Shown: one piece after another, positions 26,989-37,133 of the stretch
How positions within the stretch are numbered: the first letter of the stretch is position 1
Layout of the letters: each line of letters opens with the position of its first letter
DNA from: Lutibacter sp. A80
GTDB lineage: Bacteria > Bacteroidota > Bacteroidia > Flavobacteriales > Flavobacteriaceae
NCBI RefSeq assembly: GCF_022429645.1
Contig: NZ_CP092480.1
Location: 1,594,501-1,658,500, forward strand
Direction: 5' to 3'
DNA: 64,000 bases
The notes under the pieces: generated by a model
The model's database searches: none
Seen by the model: only the letters and a program-made list of their open reading frames with translations
Told to the model about the DNA's origin: nothing
Position numbers and translations under genes: made by a program

Positions 26989-29634
26989 TTATTCTACTAC
27001 CTCAAACATTAGTTTTTGTAAATCTTGAGAATTTCCACCAATCATAACTTCAAATTCTCCTGGCTCTACTATTTTCTCCATTTTCCGATTCCAAATGGAA
27101 AGCTCTTCTGAAGTTAATACAAATTCAATTTTCTTTGTTTCGCCCTTTTTAAGATGTATTCTTTTAAACCCTTTTAAAGTTTTTTTAGGAGTTGTTACAC
27201 TGCTATAAATATCATTAATATATAATTGAACAACTTCATCTCCATCATAATTTCCTATATTTTTAACATTTACGCTCACTTTAATTTCTCCATCAATATT
27301 AATTTTTTTTGAACTTAAGCTAAAGTCTGAATATTTAAATTCAGTATAACTTAATCCATATCCAAAAGCGTATAGTGGGTTTTCACTTTCACTAACATAT
27401 CTATGTATTGCTGAAGGTTTTTGATTGTAATAAATTGGCAATTGCCCAACAGATTTAGGGAAAGTAATAGGCAATCTTCCTGCTGGATTATAATTACCAA
27501 ACAACACATCTGCCACAGCTTTTCCTCCTGCTTCACCTGGAAACCAAGCCTCAACAATTGCTGGAATATTTTCATCTATCCAATTTATAGAAAGTGGACG
27601 CCCGTTTAACAACACACAAACTACCGGTGTGCCTGTTTTCTGAATTGCTTTTATTAACGCTTCTTGCTTTCCATGTAAATCTAAAGTAGCCACATCTCTA
27701 TTTTCTTCAACCAACTCTTTAGACTCCCCTAATACTACAATTGCTACATCTGCATTTTTAGCAATATTAATAGCTGGCTGAAAATCTACTTTTTCTAAAT
27801 TCCAACGCAAATGGGCTCTAGCTCCCCAGCCACCTTCCCACATTTCTATGCGGACTTTATATTTTCTTCCGGCTTCTATATTTACTGGAGTTGTAACAAT
27901 ATTAGTACTTCCTTTACTCCAATTATCAATAACTAACTCGTTATCTAACCACATTCTAATACCATCATCTGAACTTAAACCCAACCAACCCTCAAAAGAT
28001 TTATCTCCCTTAATAAATCCAGTCCATCTAATAGAAATTTCATCATCATTTACACCATCTGCAGGTGACCAAGGCCAATCGAAATCTAATTGTTTGTCTA
28101 TTCTTGTTAGCGCTGGTTTTCCTTCTAGTTTTCTATTATTAAAATACTCTCCTTTCAATCCATTTTGAGATTCATCTGGAGTAAGTAAATTAGCAGAAGG
28201 AATTACTTGTCCTTTAACTATTAGTGGAACTCCTTCTTCATAAAAAACTTTTGCAGTAGGACTTACAACTTTTTTTATACCTTCTAAAACTGTAGTTGCA
28301 ACTTTATTTCTTACCGAATAACCTCCTAATCTAGAAGCATTTGCATTAGGACCAATTACAGCTATTTTAGTTAATTTTTTACTTAGCGGTAACGTTTCTT
28401 CTTTATTTTTCAATAAAACAACAGATTTACGTCCTACCTCTAAAGCGATTTCTTGATGTTCCTTTGAATGAAAACGCTCTTTAATTAAATTTGTTTTTGT
28501 GTATGGATTTTCGAATAAACCTAACAAAAATTTAAGTCGTAAAACACCTCCAGCTGCTCTATTTATTTGACTTTCTGTCAATTCCCCTTCATTAACAAGC
28601 TCTATAATAGTTTTTTGCCAAAATTCATTTGAAAAATCATAAAACTGCATATCTACTCCAGCAGTTACTGCTTGCTTAATACTTTCTTTAGGAGAGTCTG
28701 CAGCGTAATGTGTAGTTTGAATATATTTTATAGCTCCTAAATCTGAAACTACAATTCCTTTAAATCCCCATTCTTTTCTTAAAACATCTGTTAATAACCA
28801 CTCATTTGCAGCACAAGGAATTCCATCTAATTCAGAATAGGCACACATAGCCCCTAAAGCCCCACCTTTAACATATGCTTTTTCAAAAACAGGTAAAAAA
28901 TCTTCTCGTGCTGTTCGTTCTCCTACAATTACTGGTGAAGAATTACCTCCAGCTTGCGGATAACTATGTACTGCAAAATGTTTTGGTTCTGCTATAATAG
29001 AGCTATCTGAAGAAAGTGAATCTCCCTGCATTCCAGTAATCATTGCTAATCCAATTTCACCGGCTAAATAGGTATCTTCACTAAATGTTTCTGCAACTCT
29101 TCCCCAGCGAGGTTCTCTACCTACACCAAGTACAGGACCTAACCCAAAATGAACTCCATGTGCACGCGCTTCAGTTCCAATTACAGTTCCTACTTTTTTC
29201 ATTAAATCTGTATCCCACGAAGCTCCCATACCAATATTCATTGGAAAAGCTGTAGCTCCTTCTCCAAAATATCCATGCAACATTTCACACACTATAAGTG
29301 CTGGAATACCCCATCTATTACTTTCAATTACATTTTTTTGAAGTTTATTTATCATTTCTGCCGAATTTGGATAAATATCGTGAATAGCTCCAACTCCCAG
29401 ATTTCCTATTGTATTTATTGTTTTAGATTCAGAAAACTCTTCACCTTCTTTAAAATACGCGCCTTTATACATATCCATTTGACGGACTTTTTCCTCTAAA
29501 CTCATTTTAGACAATAAGTCTTGTACTCTATCTTCAATAGGTAATTTAGCGTTTTGATAAGGGTATAGACTCTGCGCATTTGAAGTATTATAAAGTCCAA
29601 ACACCAAAAATAAAAGCAGGTATAAATTTTTCAT
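26989..29634 (-). CDS. GH3 beta-glycosidase with PA14 insertion
   Basis: An 881-residue secreted enzyme. Signal peptide to about residue 20 (NTSNAQ); GH3 N-terminal barrel with KHFAVHS and the nucleophile in IVVSDLGAI (about Asp298); GH3 C-terminal domain interrupted by a PA14 domain at about 490-625 (LKGEYFNNRKLEG, GLSSDDGIRMWLDN); then a fibronectin III-like C-terminal domain. PA14 inserts narrow the active site of GH3 beta-glucosidases toward short substrates. Activity could be beta-glucosidase, beta-xylosidase or N-acetyl-beta-glucosaminidase; sequence alone does not decide. It starts 38 bases after the PNGase gene. Confidence 0.9.
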   Translation of the reverse strand: MKNLYLLLFLVFGLYNTSNAQSLYPYQNAKLPIEDRVQDLLSKMSLEEKVRQMDMYKGAYFKEGEEFSESKTINTIGNLGVGAIHDIYPNSAEMINKLQKNVIESNRWGIPALIVCEMLHGYFGEGATAFPMNIGMGASWDTDLMKKVGTVIGTEARAHGVHFGLGPVLGVGREPRWGRVAETFSEDTYLAGEIGLAMITGMQGDSLSSDSSIIAEPKHFAVHSYPQAGGNSSPVIVGERTAREDFLPVFEKAYVKGGALGAMCAYSELDGIPCAANEWLLTDVLRKEWGFKGIVVSDLGAIKYIQTTHYAADSPKESIKQAVTAGVDMQFYDFSNEFWQKTIIELVNEGELTESQINRAAGGVLRLKFLLGLFENPYTKTNLIKERFHSKEHQEIALEVGRKSVVLLKNKEETLPLSKKLTKIAVIGPNANASRLGGYSVRNKVATTVLEGIKKVVSPTAKVFYEEGVPLIVKGQVIPSANLLTPDESQNGLKGEYFNNRKLEGKPALTRIDKQLDFDWPWSPADGVNDDEISIRWTGFIKGDKSFEGWLGLSSDDGIRMWLDNELVIDNWSKGSTNIVTTPVNIEAGRKYKVRIEMWEGGWGARAHLRWNLEKVDFQPAINIAKNADVAIVVLGESKELVEENRDVATLDLHGKQEALIKAIQKTGTPVVCVLLNGRPLSINWIDENIPAIVEAWFPGEAGGKAVADVLFGNYNPAGRLPITFPKSVGQLPIYYNQKPSAIHRYVSESENPLYAFGYGLSYTEFKYSDFSLSSKKINIDGEIKVSVNVKNIGNYDGDEVVQLYINDIYSSVTTPKKTLKGFKRIHLKKGETKKIEFVLTSEELSIWNRKMEKIVEPGEFEVMIGGNSQDLQKLMFEVVE

Positions 29635-29672
29635 TATTATATTGATATTATATTTACTAATTTTTTAAACCT

Positions 29673-30854
29673 CTATTCTTCATAGGTAACATAAGCTGAA
29701 ACCAGCCAATGATTTAATTTATCTCCTTCAGCTGCTGTTGCTGGAATAGAAATTTTAACAGTATGTTTTCCTGGGTTTAGATAACTTAAATCAATTTTAA
29801 AAGGTTTTACTGATGAACCAGGACACCAATTAGATCTTGACAAATCTGATGATGCAATACGTTCTTCAATTTCTTTTATTTGATACGATCTTGTTTTAGA
29901 ATCTATATAGGAAGCGGAATCTTTTTTTATCCAAACACCAGAAGTTGGATTAAACCTTCTAAAAGAAGCGCAATCATCTCGCCAAGGAACGGTGTCTAAA
30001 ACTAGTTTATTATCTATAAAAACACTGTTTTTAATTTTTATAAACTCATCACCTCCACTATGTCCACCATGGCCGGTAGTGGTGTAATACAATTTAACAT
30101 TTTTGGCTTTTTTAGGCAATTCAAAAGTTTGCTCTAAAACTGTTCTTGCAAAAAAATCTGGTAATGATTGCCCGTTTACATACGGAACAGTATTTACCAA
30201 AGCTATTACTTTTTGAGTTTTTCTAGAACGATTAGAATAGCTTAATTCTAAGTCTACTTCATACCCTTCTGCAGTCCAACTATCAATCCAAACACCAACA
30301 TAAAAAGTATTTGTTACCAAACTTTTTAATTGTGAAATATCTTGTTCCCAAACTACTTGTTTTTCCCAAGAAGGAATGTAAACAGGTCTTCTATATTTTA
30401 CAGTATTATCGCTATAATATCCAACACCAAAAGGAGTCATAAAACGCAATAACTCTACAACTGGCTTGTAGGTATCAGTTGCTTTTACACCTTTAAATTT
30501 AGTATCTATTGTAGAAGCTATTGGAAATTCTTTATTCCCTTTTGAAATATCTATAATAGATAATTCATCTAAATTATTTACCACAAAACAAGAACCAGAC
30601 TTATCCCAACGATCTCCATTTGAACGTACCGTTAATTTAATGCTAACATCTGTCCCTTTTTTAAACTTTGGAACCGATACTTTTTTATAAATTATTCTTC
30701 CAGATTGTAACCGTTCAACTTCAATATCTTTTCCTGGAGTACCATTAAAATTTATTGGCTCTTTTTTAAATACGGTGTAAGTAATTTCTTCTTGAGCATT
30801 TACTGAAAAAATTGCAGTAAACAACAATGTTATAAAAAGTGTATTTAATTTCAT
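29673..30854 (-). CDS. PNGase F-like peptide-N4-(N-acetyl-beta-glucosaminyl)asparagine amidase
   Basis: A 393-residue secreted protein (Sec signal ending FSVNAQ, no lipobox) matching the two-domain PNGase F of Elizabethkingia. The N-terminal domain has SNGDRWDKSGSCFVV, which should carry the catalytic Asp; the middle has TTGHGGHSGGDEFIKIKN with the second acidic residue; the C-terminal domain has WRDDCASFRRFNPTSGVW and SRSNWCPGSSVKPF, strong family signatures. PNGase F hydrolyses the GlcNAc-Asn bond, freeing whole N-glycans and leaving Asp. It defines this locus as N-glycan directed. About 200 bases separate it from the upstream GH92 gene, so it may head a subunit with GH3. Confidence 0.9.
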   Translation of the reverse strand: MKLNTLFITLLFTAIFSVNAQEEITYTVFKKEPINFNGTPGKDIEVERLQSGRIIYKKVSVPKFKKGTDVSIKLTVRSNGDRWDKSGSCFVVNNLDELSIIDISKGNKEFPIASTIDTKFKGVKATDTYKPVVELLRFMTPFGVGYYSDNTVKYRRPVYIPSWEKQVVWEQDISQLKSLVTNTFYVGVWIDSWTAEGYEVDLELSYSNRSRKTQKVIALVNTVPYVNGQSLPDFFARTVLEQTFELPKKAKNVKLYYTTTGHGGHSGGDEFIKIKNSVFIDNKLVLDTVPWRDDCASFRRFNPTSGVWIKKDSASYIDSKTRSYQIKEIEERIASSDLSRSNWCPGSSVKPFKIDLSYLNPGKHTVKISIPATAAEGDKLNHWLVSAYVTYEE

Positions 30855-31062
30855 TTTTATTGATTCATCTGGTTATTCGTACTATAATACATTTCGTTTA
30901 TTACCCTGACTTATTTACTCACACATTTCTTATTATAATTTAAGAAACTTATAAGTCTTCATTTTTAAGATCACATATTATAAAAACCGTTATATTTAAA
31001 CTTGATAAGGTGCTAAAAACAAGTTTAGCATAACGTTAATTTTTAATATTATTAGATTTTAT

Positions 31063-33288
31063 TTACTTCAAAATAACTTTTAAGCTGTTTCCATTTACCA
31101 ATTCATTATGGTTAATAAAATAACTTTTATGTTTTTTACCATTCAATAAAATTTGATTTATATATCCGTTTGTGTTGGTTTCTTTTTCAATAACCAATTC
31201 ACTATTTTTATAATACTTTGAATCTAATTGAATCGTTATTTTATCAAATAATGGTTTTGTAATAGTGTATTTAGGTTCTCCTGGGGCAATTGGATAAATA
31301 CCCATCATTGCATACACAACCCAGGTAGACATTGTTCCAGTATCATCATTTCCAGGAATTCCATCGGATGTGTTTTTAAAATATTTTTTAACTAATGCTT
31401 CAACTGTTTTCTGACTTCTCCATTCCTCACCTTTTACATAATTAAATAAAAATGGATAGGCTATATCTGGCTCATTTGCCATATCAAATTGATTGTCGTC
31501 AAAAACTTTTTGTAATTGATTGGTAAATGCTTTATTACCTCCCATTAATTTTTTAAGTCCTAAAATATCATGTGGAACCATAAAAGCATACTGCCAAGCA
31601 TTTCCCTCGATAAAACCGACATTCTCAGTAAAGTTAGCTCCATCGTTAGGATCAAAAGGTTCGTACCAATTACCATTGCTTAGTCTTGGTCTTAATAAAT
31701 CTATATTTTTATCAAATAGTTTTCTGTAAGAAATTGAACGATTTTTATAACGCTTATAATCGGCTGTTTTACCTAATTCTTTTGCTAATAACGCTATAGA
31801 ATAATCGGCTGCATTGTATTCTTGTGTAGTTGAAACAGACCCACCATTATCGGTTGTTAAATAGCCTTTTTCAATATAATCTTTCAGTCCCGGACGTACT
31901 GGATTATTTTCAATCTGTTCAGCACTTTTTAGCATTGCATTATATGCCTTTTCTACATCAAAATCTTGAATCCCCTTTAAATATGTATCTGTAATTACAA
32001 TACTTGCTGGGTCTCCAACCATAGTAAATGTTTCTGTAGAATTTAATTCCCATTTTGGTAACCACCCATTTTCATCGTACATATCTAACATACTTTGTAT
32101 CATATTAGACTGTTGTTGTGGATAGACTAATGACAATAATTGATGCACATTTCTATAAGTATCCCATAACGAAAAAACAGTAAAACGTGTACCATCGGTT
32201 TTCCCTATTTTACCTGTTTTAATTTCAGGATATTCACCATTAAAATCGTTTAATGTGTTTGGGTGAATTAAAGTATGATACAAAGCGGTGTAAAAAACTG
32301 TTTTATCATTTGTTGAACCTCCTTCAACCTTAATTCTAGAAAGTAATGTATTCCACTCGTTATAAGTTTCTTTATAAATATCATTAAATGTTTTATTCGA
32401 CGTTTCTTTTTCAAGATTTTCGCGTGCATTTTCTATACTTACATAACTTACACCTATTTTAACTTCAACAGTTTCAATTTTATCAAAATTGTAACTAAAA
32501 TAAGTTCCAATACTATCTCCAGCAACCATTTTTATTGAAGCATCCATTAGCCTAGTTTTACCATTATAACCCATCCATTGTGCTTCTACACCTTTGTAAG
32601 TAGTAGGTTTTTTCCAAACACCAAATTTATCTGCTGGTTTAGAAAATTTAGCTACAAAATAAACTGGATATGCAGCTTCTGGACTGTTGTAACAAAATGA
32701 ACCCACAGAACGCATTCCTTCAATTTCTGTTGAAGAAACCACTTGTACCATAGCACCTTGTTCGTTAGTTAACCCTAAACCTAAATTCAATAAAATATTA
32801 GATTGCCCTTTTGGAAATGTAAATTTACTTACACCAACCCTTTTAGAAGTTGTAAACTCGGCTTTTACATTATATTTATCAATTTCTGAACTGTAATATC
32901 CTGCTTTTGAAATTTCATTTGAATACGTAGAACCATATTTTAAATGATCGGTTTCAAGTTCTCCTGTTGTTGGCATTAATAATAAAACACCCAAATCTGG
33001 ACAACCAACACCGCTTAAGTTAACTTGACTAAACCCTGTTAAAAAAGTGTTTTCGTGTACGTAGGGATTAGACAACCAACGACTGTCTTTTTCTAAAGGT
33101 AAATTTTCTGGACCAGCAACGTTAAATGGGCTTATACTAGCCATTCCTCTAGGTGCAATAGGTCCTGGAAATGTTGCTCCAAAATTAGAAGTCCCAATAA
33201 TCGGATTTACATAATCAACTGGTTCTTGTGCTTGCATTGAAAATACAATACAAAAACTAACTAGTGCAAAAAATATATCTTTCTTCAT
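31063..33288 (-). CDS. GH92 alpha-mannosidase (divergent of the four)
   Basis: A 741-residue secreted enzyme from the ATG at 33288; the 17-codon upstream extension has no signal-like structure. Signal peptide ends SMQAQ. The N-terminal domain opens VDYVNPIIGTSNFGATFPG and has GFSQVNLSGVGCPDLG; the helical barrel has LWDTYRNVHQLL, FIEGNAWQYAF (proposed acid region) and PGNDDTGTMSTWVVYAMMG, the calcium and base motif. Where the other three GH92 proteins have HGNEP or HGNQP, this one has MANEP, so its +1 subsite may differ. GH92 enzymes are calcium-dependent exo-alpha-mannosidases. Confidence 0.93.
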   Translation of the reverse strand: MKKDIFFALVSFCIVFSMQAQEPVDYVNPIIGTSNFGATFPGPIAPRGMASISPFNVAGPENLPLEKDSRWLSNPYVHENTFLTGFSQVNLSGVGCPDLGVLLLMPTTGELETDHLKYGSTYSNEISKAGYYSSEIDKYNVKAEFTTSKRVGVSKFTFPKGQSNILLNLGLGLTNEQGAMVQVVSSTEIEGMRSVGSFCYNSPEAAYPVYFVAKFSKPADKFGVWKKPTTYKGVEAQWMGYNGKTRLMDASIKMVAGDSIGTYFSYNFDKIETVEVKIGVSYVSIENARENLEKETSNKTFNDIYKETYNEWNTLLSRIKVEGGSTNDKTVFYTALYHTLIHPNTLNDFNGEYPEIKTGKIGKTDGTRFTVFSLWDTYRNVHQLLSLVYPQQQSNMIQSMLDMYDENGWLPKWELNSTETFTMVGDPASIVITDTYLKGIQDFDVEKAYNAMLKSAEQIENNPVRPGLKDYIEKGYLTTDNGGSVSTTQEYNAADYSIALLAKELGKTADYKRYKNRSISYRKLFDKNIDLLRPRLSNGNWYEPFDPNDGANFTENVGFIEGNAWQYAFMVPHDILGLKKLMGGNKAFTNQLQKVFDDNQFDMANEPDIAYPFLFNYVKGEEWRSQKTVEALVKKYFKNTSDGIPGNDDTGTMSTWVVYAMMGIYPIAPGEPKYTITKPLFDKITIQLDSKYYKNSELVIEKETNTNGYINQILLNGKKHKSYFINHNELVNGNSLKVILK

Positions 33289-33322
33289 ATTAAAAAAAGT
33301 ATTTAAAAACATAATTATTTTA

Positions 33323-34792
33323 TTAATTAACAGCTTCAATTTTTAGTGTCCAAGCATGTTTTGATGGTAAATTATTTCTTAATTCTTCAGGAATTAAAAG
33401 TTTAAATCCTGATTCCATTTTCTCCCATTTCAACTTTTTATTAGATCCTAACATTTTAATTTTAGCGCCTTTTTTTGGGCTTATAGAATTTACAATAATT
33501 TCGGAAGGAATTTTATTTTCTCCTTCTTTAGCCAAATAAAACAAAAACACATTTCCCTCTTTATTTTGAGTCATGCATATATTTTTTTCTTTATATGGAG
33601 CAATTGGTTTTGTATTATATATGGCACTACTATTTACTTTCATCCAAGCTTCAAACTCCTTTAGCAGGTCATATGCCTGTGGTTCCCAATCACCTTCTGG
33701 TGTTGGTGCAATATTTAATAATAAGTTACCTCCTTTAGCTACAATATCAATTAAGGTATGAATTCCTTCTCTACCTTTCATATATTTAGAGTTTATCCTA
33801 TGAGACCACCCTTCACTTGAAGTTATACAAGATTCCCAGGGATATGGTAATGTTTTATCTGGCACTCTATTCTCTGGAGTTAAGTAATTTTGATTTTTCC
33901 CATAAACAGCTCTATCAACAACAATTAGCCCTGGTTGCTTTTTTCTAGCCTTTAAAACCAATTCATCCATCTTAATATCTTGACTCACCATTTTATGTTT
34001 CATATAACCTCCTTTACTATCCTTTAACTTAAGAATATTAAATTTTTCAGTTTCTTCATCAGAAGCTTTACTCACCCATCCTCCATCTAGCCATAAAATA
34101 TCAACTTTACCATAATCGGTCATTAATTCCAAAATTTGATTATGAGTAAAATCTACATATTTTTGCCATTTTTCTGGATGAGAAAGAGGGTCATAATTTA
34201 CATTTCTATCTATAGGAGGAAAATATGGATCCCAATAATTTTCATGATTCCAATCTGGTTTAGAAAAATATGCCCCTACCCAAAAATCTTCATTTCTAAA
34301 TGCATTGAAAATTTCCTTTGTAATATTTGCTTTAGGGTTTGTACTAAATGCACACTCTTTGTCCGTGATTTTATAATCTGTATACTTTGAATCAAACATT
34401 GAAAACCCATCATGATGTTTGGTGGTAAACACCATGTATTTCATCCCTGCATCTTTTGCAGCTTTAGACCATTTTTCTGGGTTAAATTTTGTGGGATTAA
34501 AAGTTTTTCTCAATCCTTCATATTCCTTTTTATATTTAAAGTAGTTATTCGGGTTGTTACCTTTTGTTCTTTTTTGCCAATCATAATCTTCTGGGCATAA
34601 TGACCAAGATGCAAGTACACCCCATTGGCTGGAAGGTGCCCAATGCATTAACAATCCAAATTTTTTATCCTGCCATTCGTCTAATTTCTCTAAAACTAAC
34701 GGATCAGTTTCTGGAACATATCTTTCCTCTTCATAAATACCTTGAGAAAATGAATTTATTGAAATTAATAATATAAAAAACAACTTTTTCAT
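33323..34792 (-). CDS. GH29 alpha-L-fucosidase (first copy)
   Basis: A 489-residue secreted enzyme with signal peptide to about residue 16 (SFSQ). The GH29 barrel shows KFGLLMHWAPSSQWG, YMVFTTKHHDGFSMFDS, and DILWLDGGW containing the nucleophile Asp; AKGGNLLLNIAPTPEGD is the distal family motif. A small beta-sandwich C-terminal domain follows. It likely removes alpha-linked fucose, such as core or antennary fucose of N-glycans. It differs strongly from the second GH29, so the two probably address different linkages. Cotranscribed between GH92 genes with 34- and 10-base gaps. Confidence 0.93.
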   Translation of the reverse strand: MKKLFFILLISINSFSQGIYEEERYVPETDPLVLEKLDEWQDKKFGLLMHWAPSSQWGVLASWSLCPEDYDWQKRTKGNNPNNYFKYKKEYEGLRKTFNPTKFNPEKWSKAAKDAGMKYMVFTTKHHDGFSMFDSKYTDYKITDKECAFSTNPKANITKEIFNAFRNEDFWVGAYFSKPDWNHENYWDPYFPPIDRNVNYDPLSHPEKWQKYVDFTHNQILELMTDYGKVDILWLDGGWVSKASDEETEKFNILKLKDSKGGYMKHKMVSQDIKMDELVLKARKKQPGLIVVDRAVYGKNQNYLTPENRVPDKTLPYPWESCITSSEGWSHRINSKYMKGREGIHTLIDIVAKGGNLLLNIAPTPEGDWEPQAYDLLKEFEAWMKVNSSAIYNTKPIAPYKEKNICMTQNKEGNVFLFYLAKEGENKIPSEIIVNSISPKKGAKIKMLGSNKKLKWEKMESGFKLLIPEELRNNLPSKHAWTLKIEAVN

Positions 34793-34802
34793 TTATAACT
34801 TT

Positions 34803-37127
34803 TTATTTTTTTGAAGTACTTAAAGAATATGGAACACTTTCTGAAGCACTTCCCCAATTTACATTAGGTGTATTATTCATTTTAAATTCTAACACTCCAC
34901 CATTTTGAATAGCATCAAATTTTATAAAAGTATTGTTATATGGTTTTCCATTTAAATTGGCTGCATCTATATAAAAATTACTTTCAGAATTGTTTTCTGA
35001 ATTAATTTCAAAAGTGTTTCCATTTTCTAAATGTAATGTTGCTTTTTTAAATAACGGACTTCCAATTACGTATTCATCTGCTCCTGGGGTTACCGGATAA
35101 AAGCCTAAAGAACTAAACACATACCAAGCAGATGTTTGTCCGTTGTCTTCATCACCACAATATCCATCTGGTGTTGCAGCGTATAGTTTTGTTAAAACAT
35201 CTCTAACTTTCTCTTGAGCTTTGTATGATTGATTTGCATAATTATACAAGTAAATCATATGTTGAATTGGTTGATTTCCGTGTGCATAATTCCCCATATT
35301 TGCAATTTGCATCTCTCTAATTTCGTGTATTGTAAAGCCATAATATGAAGCATCAAAGGAAGGTGGCATATCAAAAACCTCATCTAATTTTGATGCAAAT
35401 TGCTCTTTTCCACCCATTAAATCAATTAACCCATCTATATCATGAAAAACAGACCAAGTATAATGTAAACTATTTCCTTCAGTAAAAGCATCTCCCCATT
35501 TTAAAGGGTTAAAAGGTGCTTGAAAACTACCATCTTCATTTTTACCACGCATCCAATGTGTTTCTGGATCGAATAAATTTTTATAATTCATAGATTGCTT
35601 GTAGTATTTTTCTGCTAGCTCCATTTTCCCTAATTTTTCGGCCATTTTTGCAATGGTAAAATCGGCATAAGCATACTCTAAAGTTCGCGCTGCATTTTCG
35701 TTAATACCTACATTATAAGGCACATAACCCAAGGTATTGTAATATTCTAAACCTGCTCTACCTACAGAATTAACAGGTCTTCCATCTGCAACTGTTGCAT
35801 TTTTAAGCATTGCTTCTAATAAAACTTCTACATCCATATCTTTAACACCTTTTAAAAAAGCATCAGCAATAATTGGAGCGGAATTAGAACCAATCATACA
35901 ATCTCTATGCCCTGGACTTGCCCATTCCGGCAACCATCCAGACTCTTTATAAGTATTTGCCAAGCCTTGCATAATTTTCCCATTTAATTCTGGATACATC
36001 ATATTAAAAAATGGAAATACAGCTCTAAATGTATCCCAAAATCCATTGTCTGTAAACATATATCCTGGTAATACTTCTCCATTGTATGGACTGTAATGTA
36101 CTACTTCATTATTAGCATCAAACTCATAAAATTTTCTTGGAAACAATAACACTCGATATAAACTAGAATAAAAAGTTCTAATATTATCTATGTTATCATC
36201 TTGAATTTGAATACGCCCTAATTCTGTTTCCCAAGCTTGTTTTACTTTATCTTTAGTCTCCACAAAGGTATCGGCACCTATTTCTCTTGACAAATTTAAC
36301 TGTGCTTGTTCAAGACTTATAAATGATGAAGCGACTTTTACGTGTACAGCTTCTCCTTTTTTAGTTTTAAATCCGATAATAGCACCCACATGTTCTCCTT
36401 CATTATTTGTTGAGTTTTCCACTAAATTCCAACCATCATTCCAAGTATGATTTATTTCAAAATCTTTATCGAACTCTGCAACAAAATAATTATGAAAATT
36501 ATCTGGAACACCTCCACTATTATTTCTACAATACCCAATTATTTTACGTTCTTCTGGAAAAATCTTCACCATAGAACCTTTAAAAAAGGCATCTAACATT
36601 ATGTATGATTTTTCAGATTCTGGAAAGGTAAATTTAAAATGCGCAGCTCTTTCTGTTGGTGAAACCTCAGCGGTTACATCATAATCCGCTAAATAAACTG
36701 AGTAATAATATGGTTTCACCGTTTCTGCTTTATGAGAAAACCATGATGCACGTTCATCTTCCTGAAATTTCAAATCTCCTGTTGTTGCCATTAATGAAAA
36801 CGCTGCGTAATCGTTAATCCAAGGACTTGGTTGATGTGTTTGTTTTATTCCTCTAATTTTATATTCATCGTATTTGTAGGTCCAACCATCTCCCATTTTT
36901 GAAGTCATTGGAGTCCAAAAATTCATTCCCCAAGGTGTTGCAATTGCAGGGTATGTGTTTCCATTAGACAAACTAAATTCAGAATCTGTTCCCATCAACG
37001 GATTAACATAATCCACTAAATCTTTTTTTAAGATATTAGAATTCCCTTCAATACTTTTATTCTCACTACAAGAGTAAAAACTAATAAATAACAGTATAAA
37101 TAAAATTTTAAATGTGGTATCTTTCAT
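34803..37127 (-). CDS. GH92 alpha-mannosidase
   Basis: A 774-residue lipoprotein (lipobox FYSC, then SENKSIE). It opens LVDYVNPLMGTDSEF and uses SNGNTYPAIATPWGMNFW in place of the usual YPGATVPFGM, a recognised GH92 subgroup. The barrel includes NGFWDTFRAVFPFF, GNSLHYTWSVFHDI (proposed acid region lacking the EGN-A-W-Q order of its paralogues), ANMGNYAHGNQPIQH, and CGDEDNGQTSAWYVF. The unusual N-terminal region and HGNQP loop suggest a linkage specificity distinct from the other copies. It follows the second GH29 by 6 bases. Confidence 0.92.
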   Translation of the reverse strand: MKDTTFKILFILLFISFYSCSENKSIEGNSNILKKDLVDYVNPLMGTDSEFSLSNGNTYPAIATPWGMNFWTPMTSKMGDGWTYKYDEYKIRGIKQTHQPSPWINDYAAFSLMATTGDLKFQEDERASWFSHKAETVKPYYYSVYLADYDVTAEVSPTERAAHFKFTFPESEKSYIMLDAFFKGSMVKIFPEERKIIGYCRNNSGGVPDNFHNYFVAEFDKDFEINHTWNDGWNLVENSTNNEGEHVGAIIGFKTKKGEAVHVKVASSFISLEQAQLNLSREIGADTFVETKDKVKQAWETELGRIQIQDDNIDNIRTFYSSLYRVLLFPRKFYEFDANNEVVHYSPYNGEVLPGYMFTDNGFWDTFRAVFPFFNMMYPELNGKIMQGLANTYKESGWLPEWASPGHRDCMIGSNSAPIIADAFLKGVKDMDVEVLLEAMLKNATVADGRPVNSVGRAGLEYYNTLGYVPYNVGINENAARTLEYAYADFTIAKMAEKLGKMELAEKYYKQSMNYKNLFDPETHWMRGKNEDGSFQAPFNPLKWGDAFTEGNSLHYTWSVFHDIDGLIDLMGGKEQFASKLDEVFDMPPSFDASYYGFTIHEIREMQIANMGNYAHGNQPIQHMIYLYNYANQSYKAQEKVRDVLTKLYAATPDGYCGDEDNGQTSAWYVFSSLGFYPVTPGADEYVIGSPLFKKATLHLENGNTFEINSENNSESNFYIDAANLNGKPYNNTFIKFDAIQNGGVLEFKMNNTPNVNWGSASESVPYSLSTSKK

Positions 37128-37133
37128 AATTTA

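Noticed and set aside
30947-30956. Palindrome ACTTATAAGT upstream of the PNGase gene as an operator
   Set aside because: A single 10-bp AT-rich palindrome is expected by chance in this DNA, and it has no second copy.
31011-31030. Hairpin TGCTAAA / TTTAGCA after the GH92 gene as a terminator
   Set aside because: No T-run follows on the minus strand, and the 7-bp stem is AT-rich; kept only as a minor palindrome.
33289-33339. 17-codon extension of the GH92 gene
   Set aside because: The signal peptide begins at the downstream ATG; the extension only adds a non-conserved stretch close to the end of the GH29 gene.
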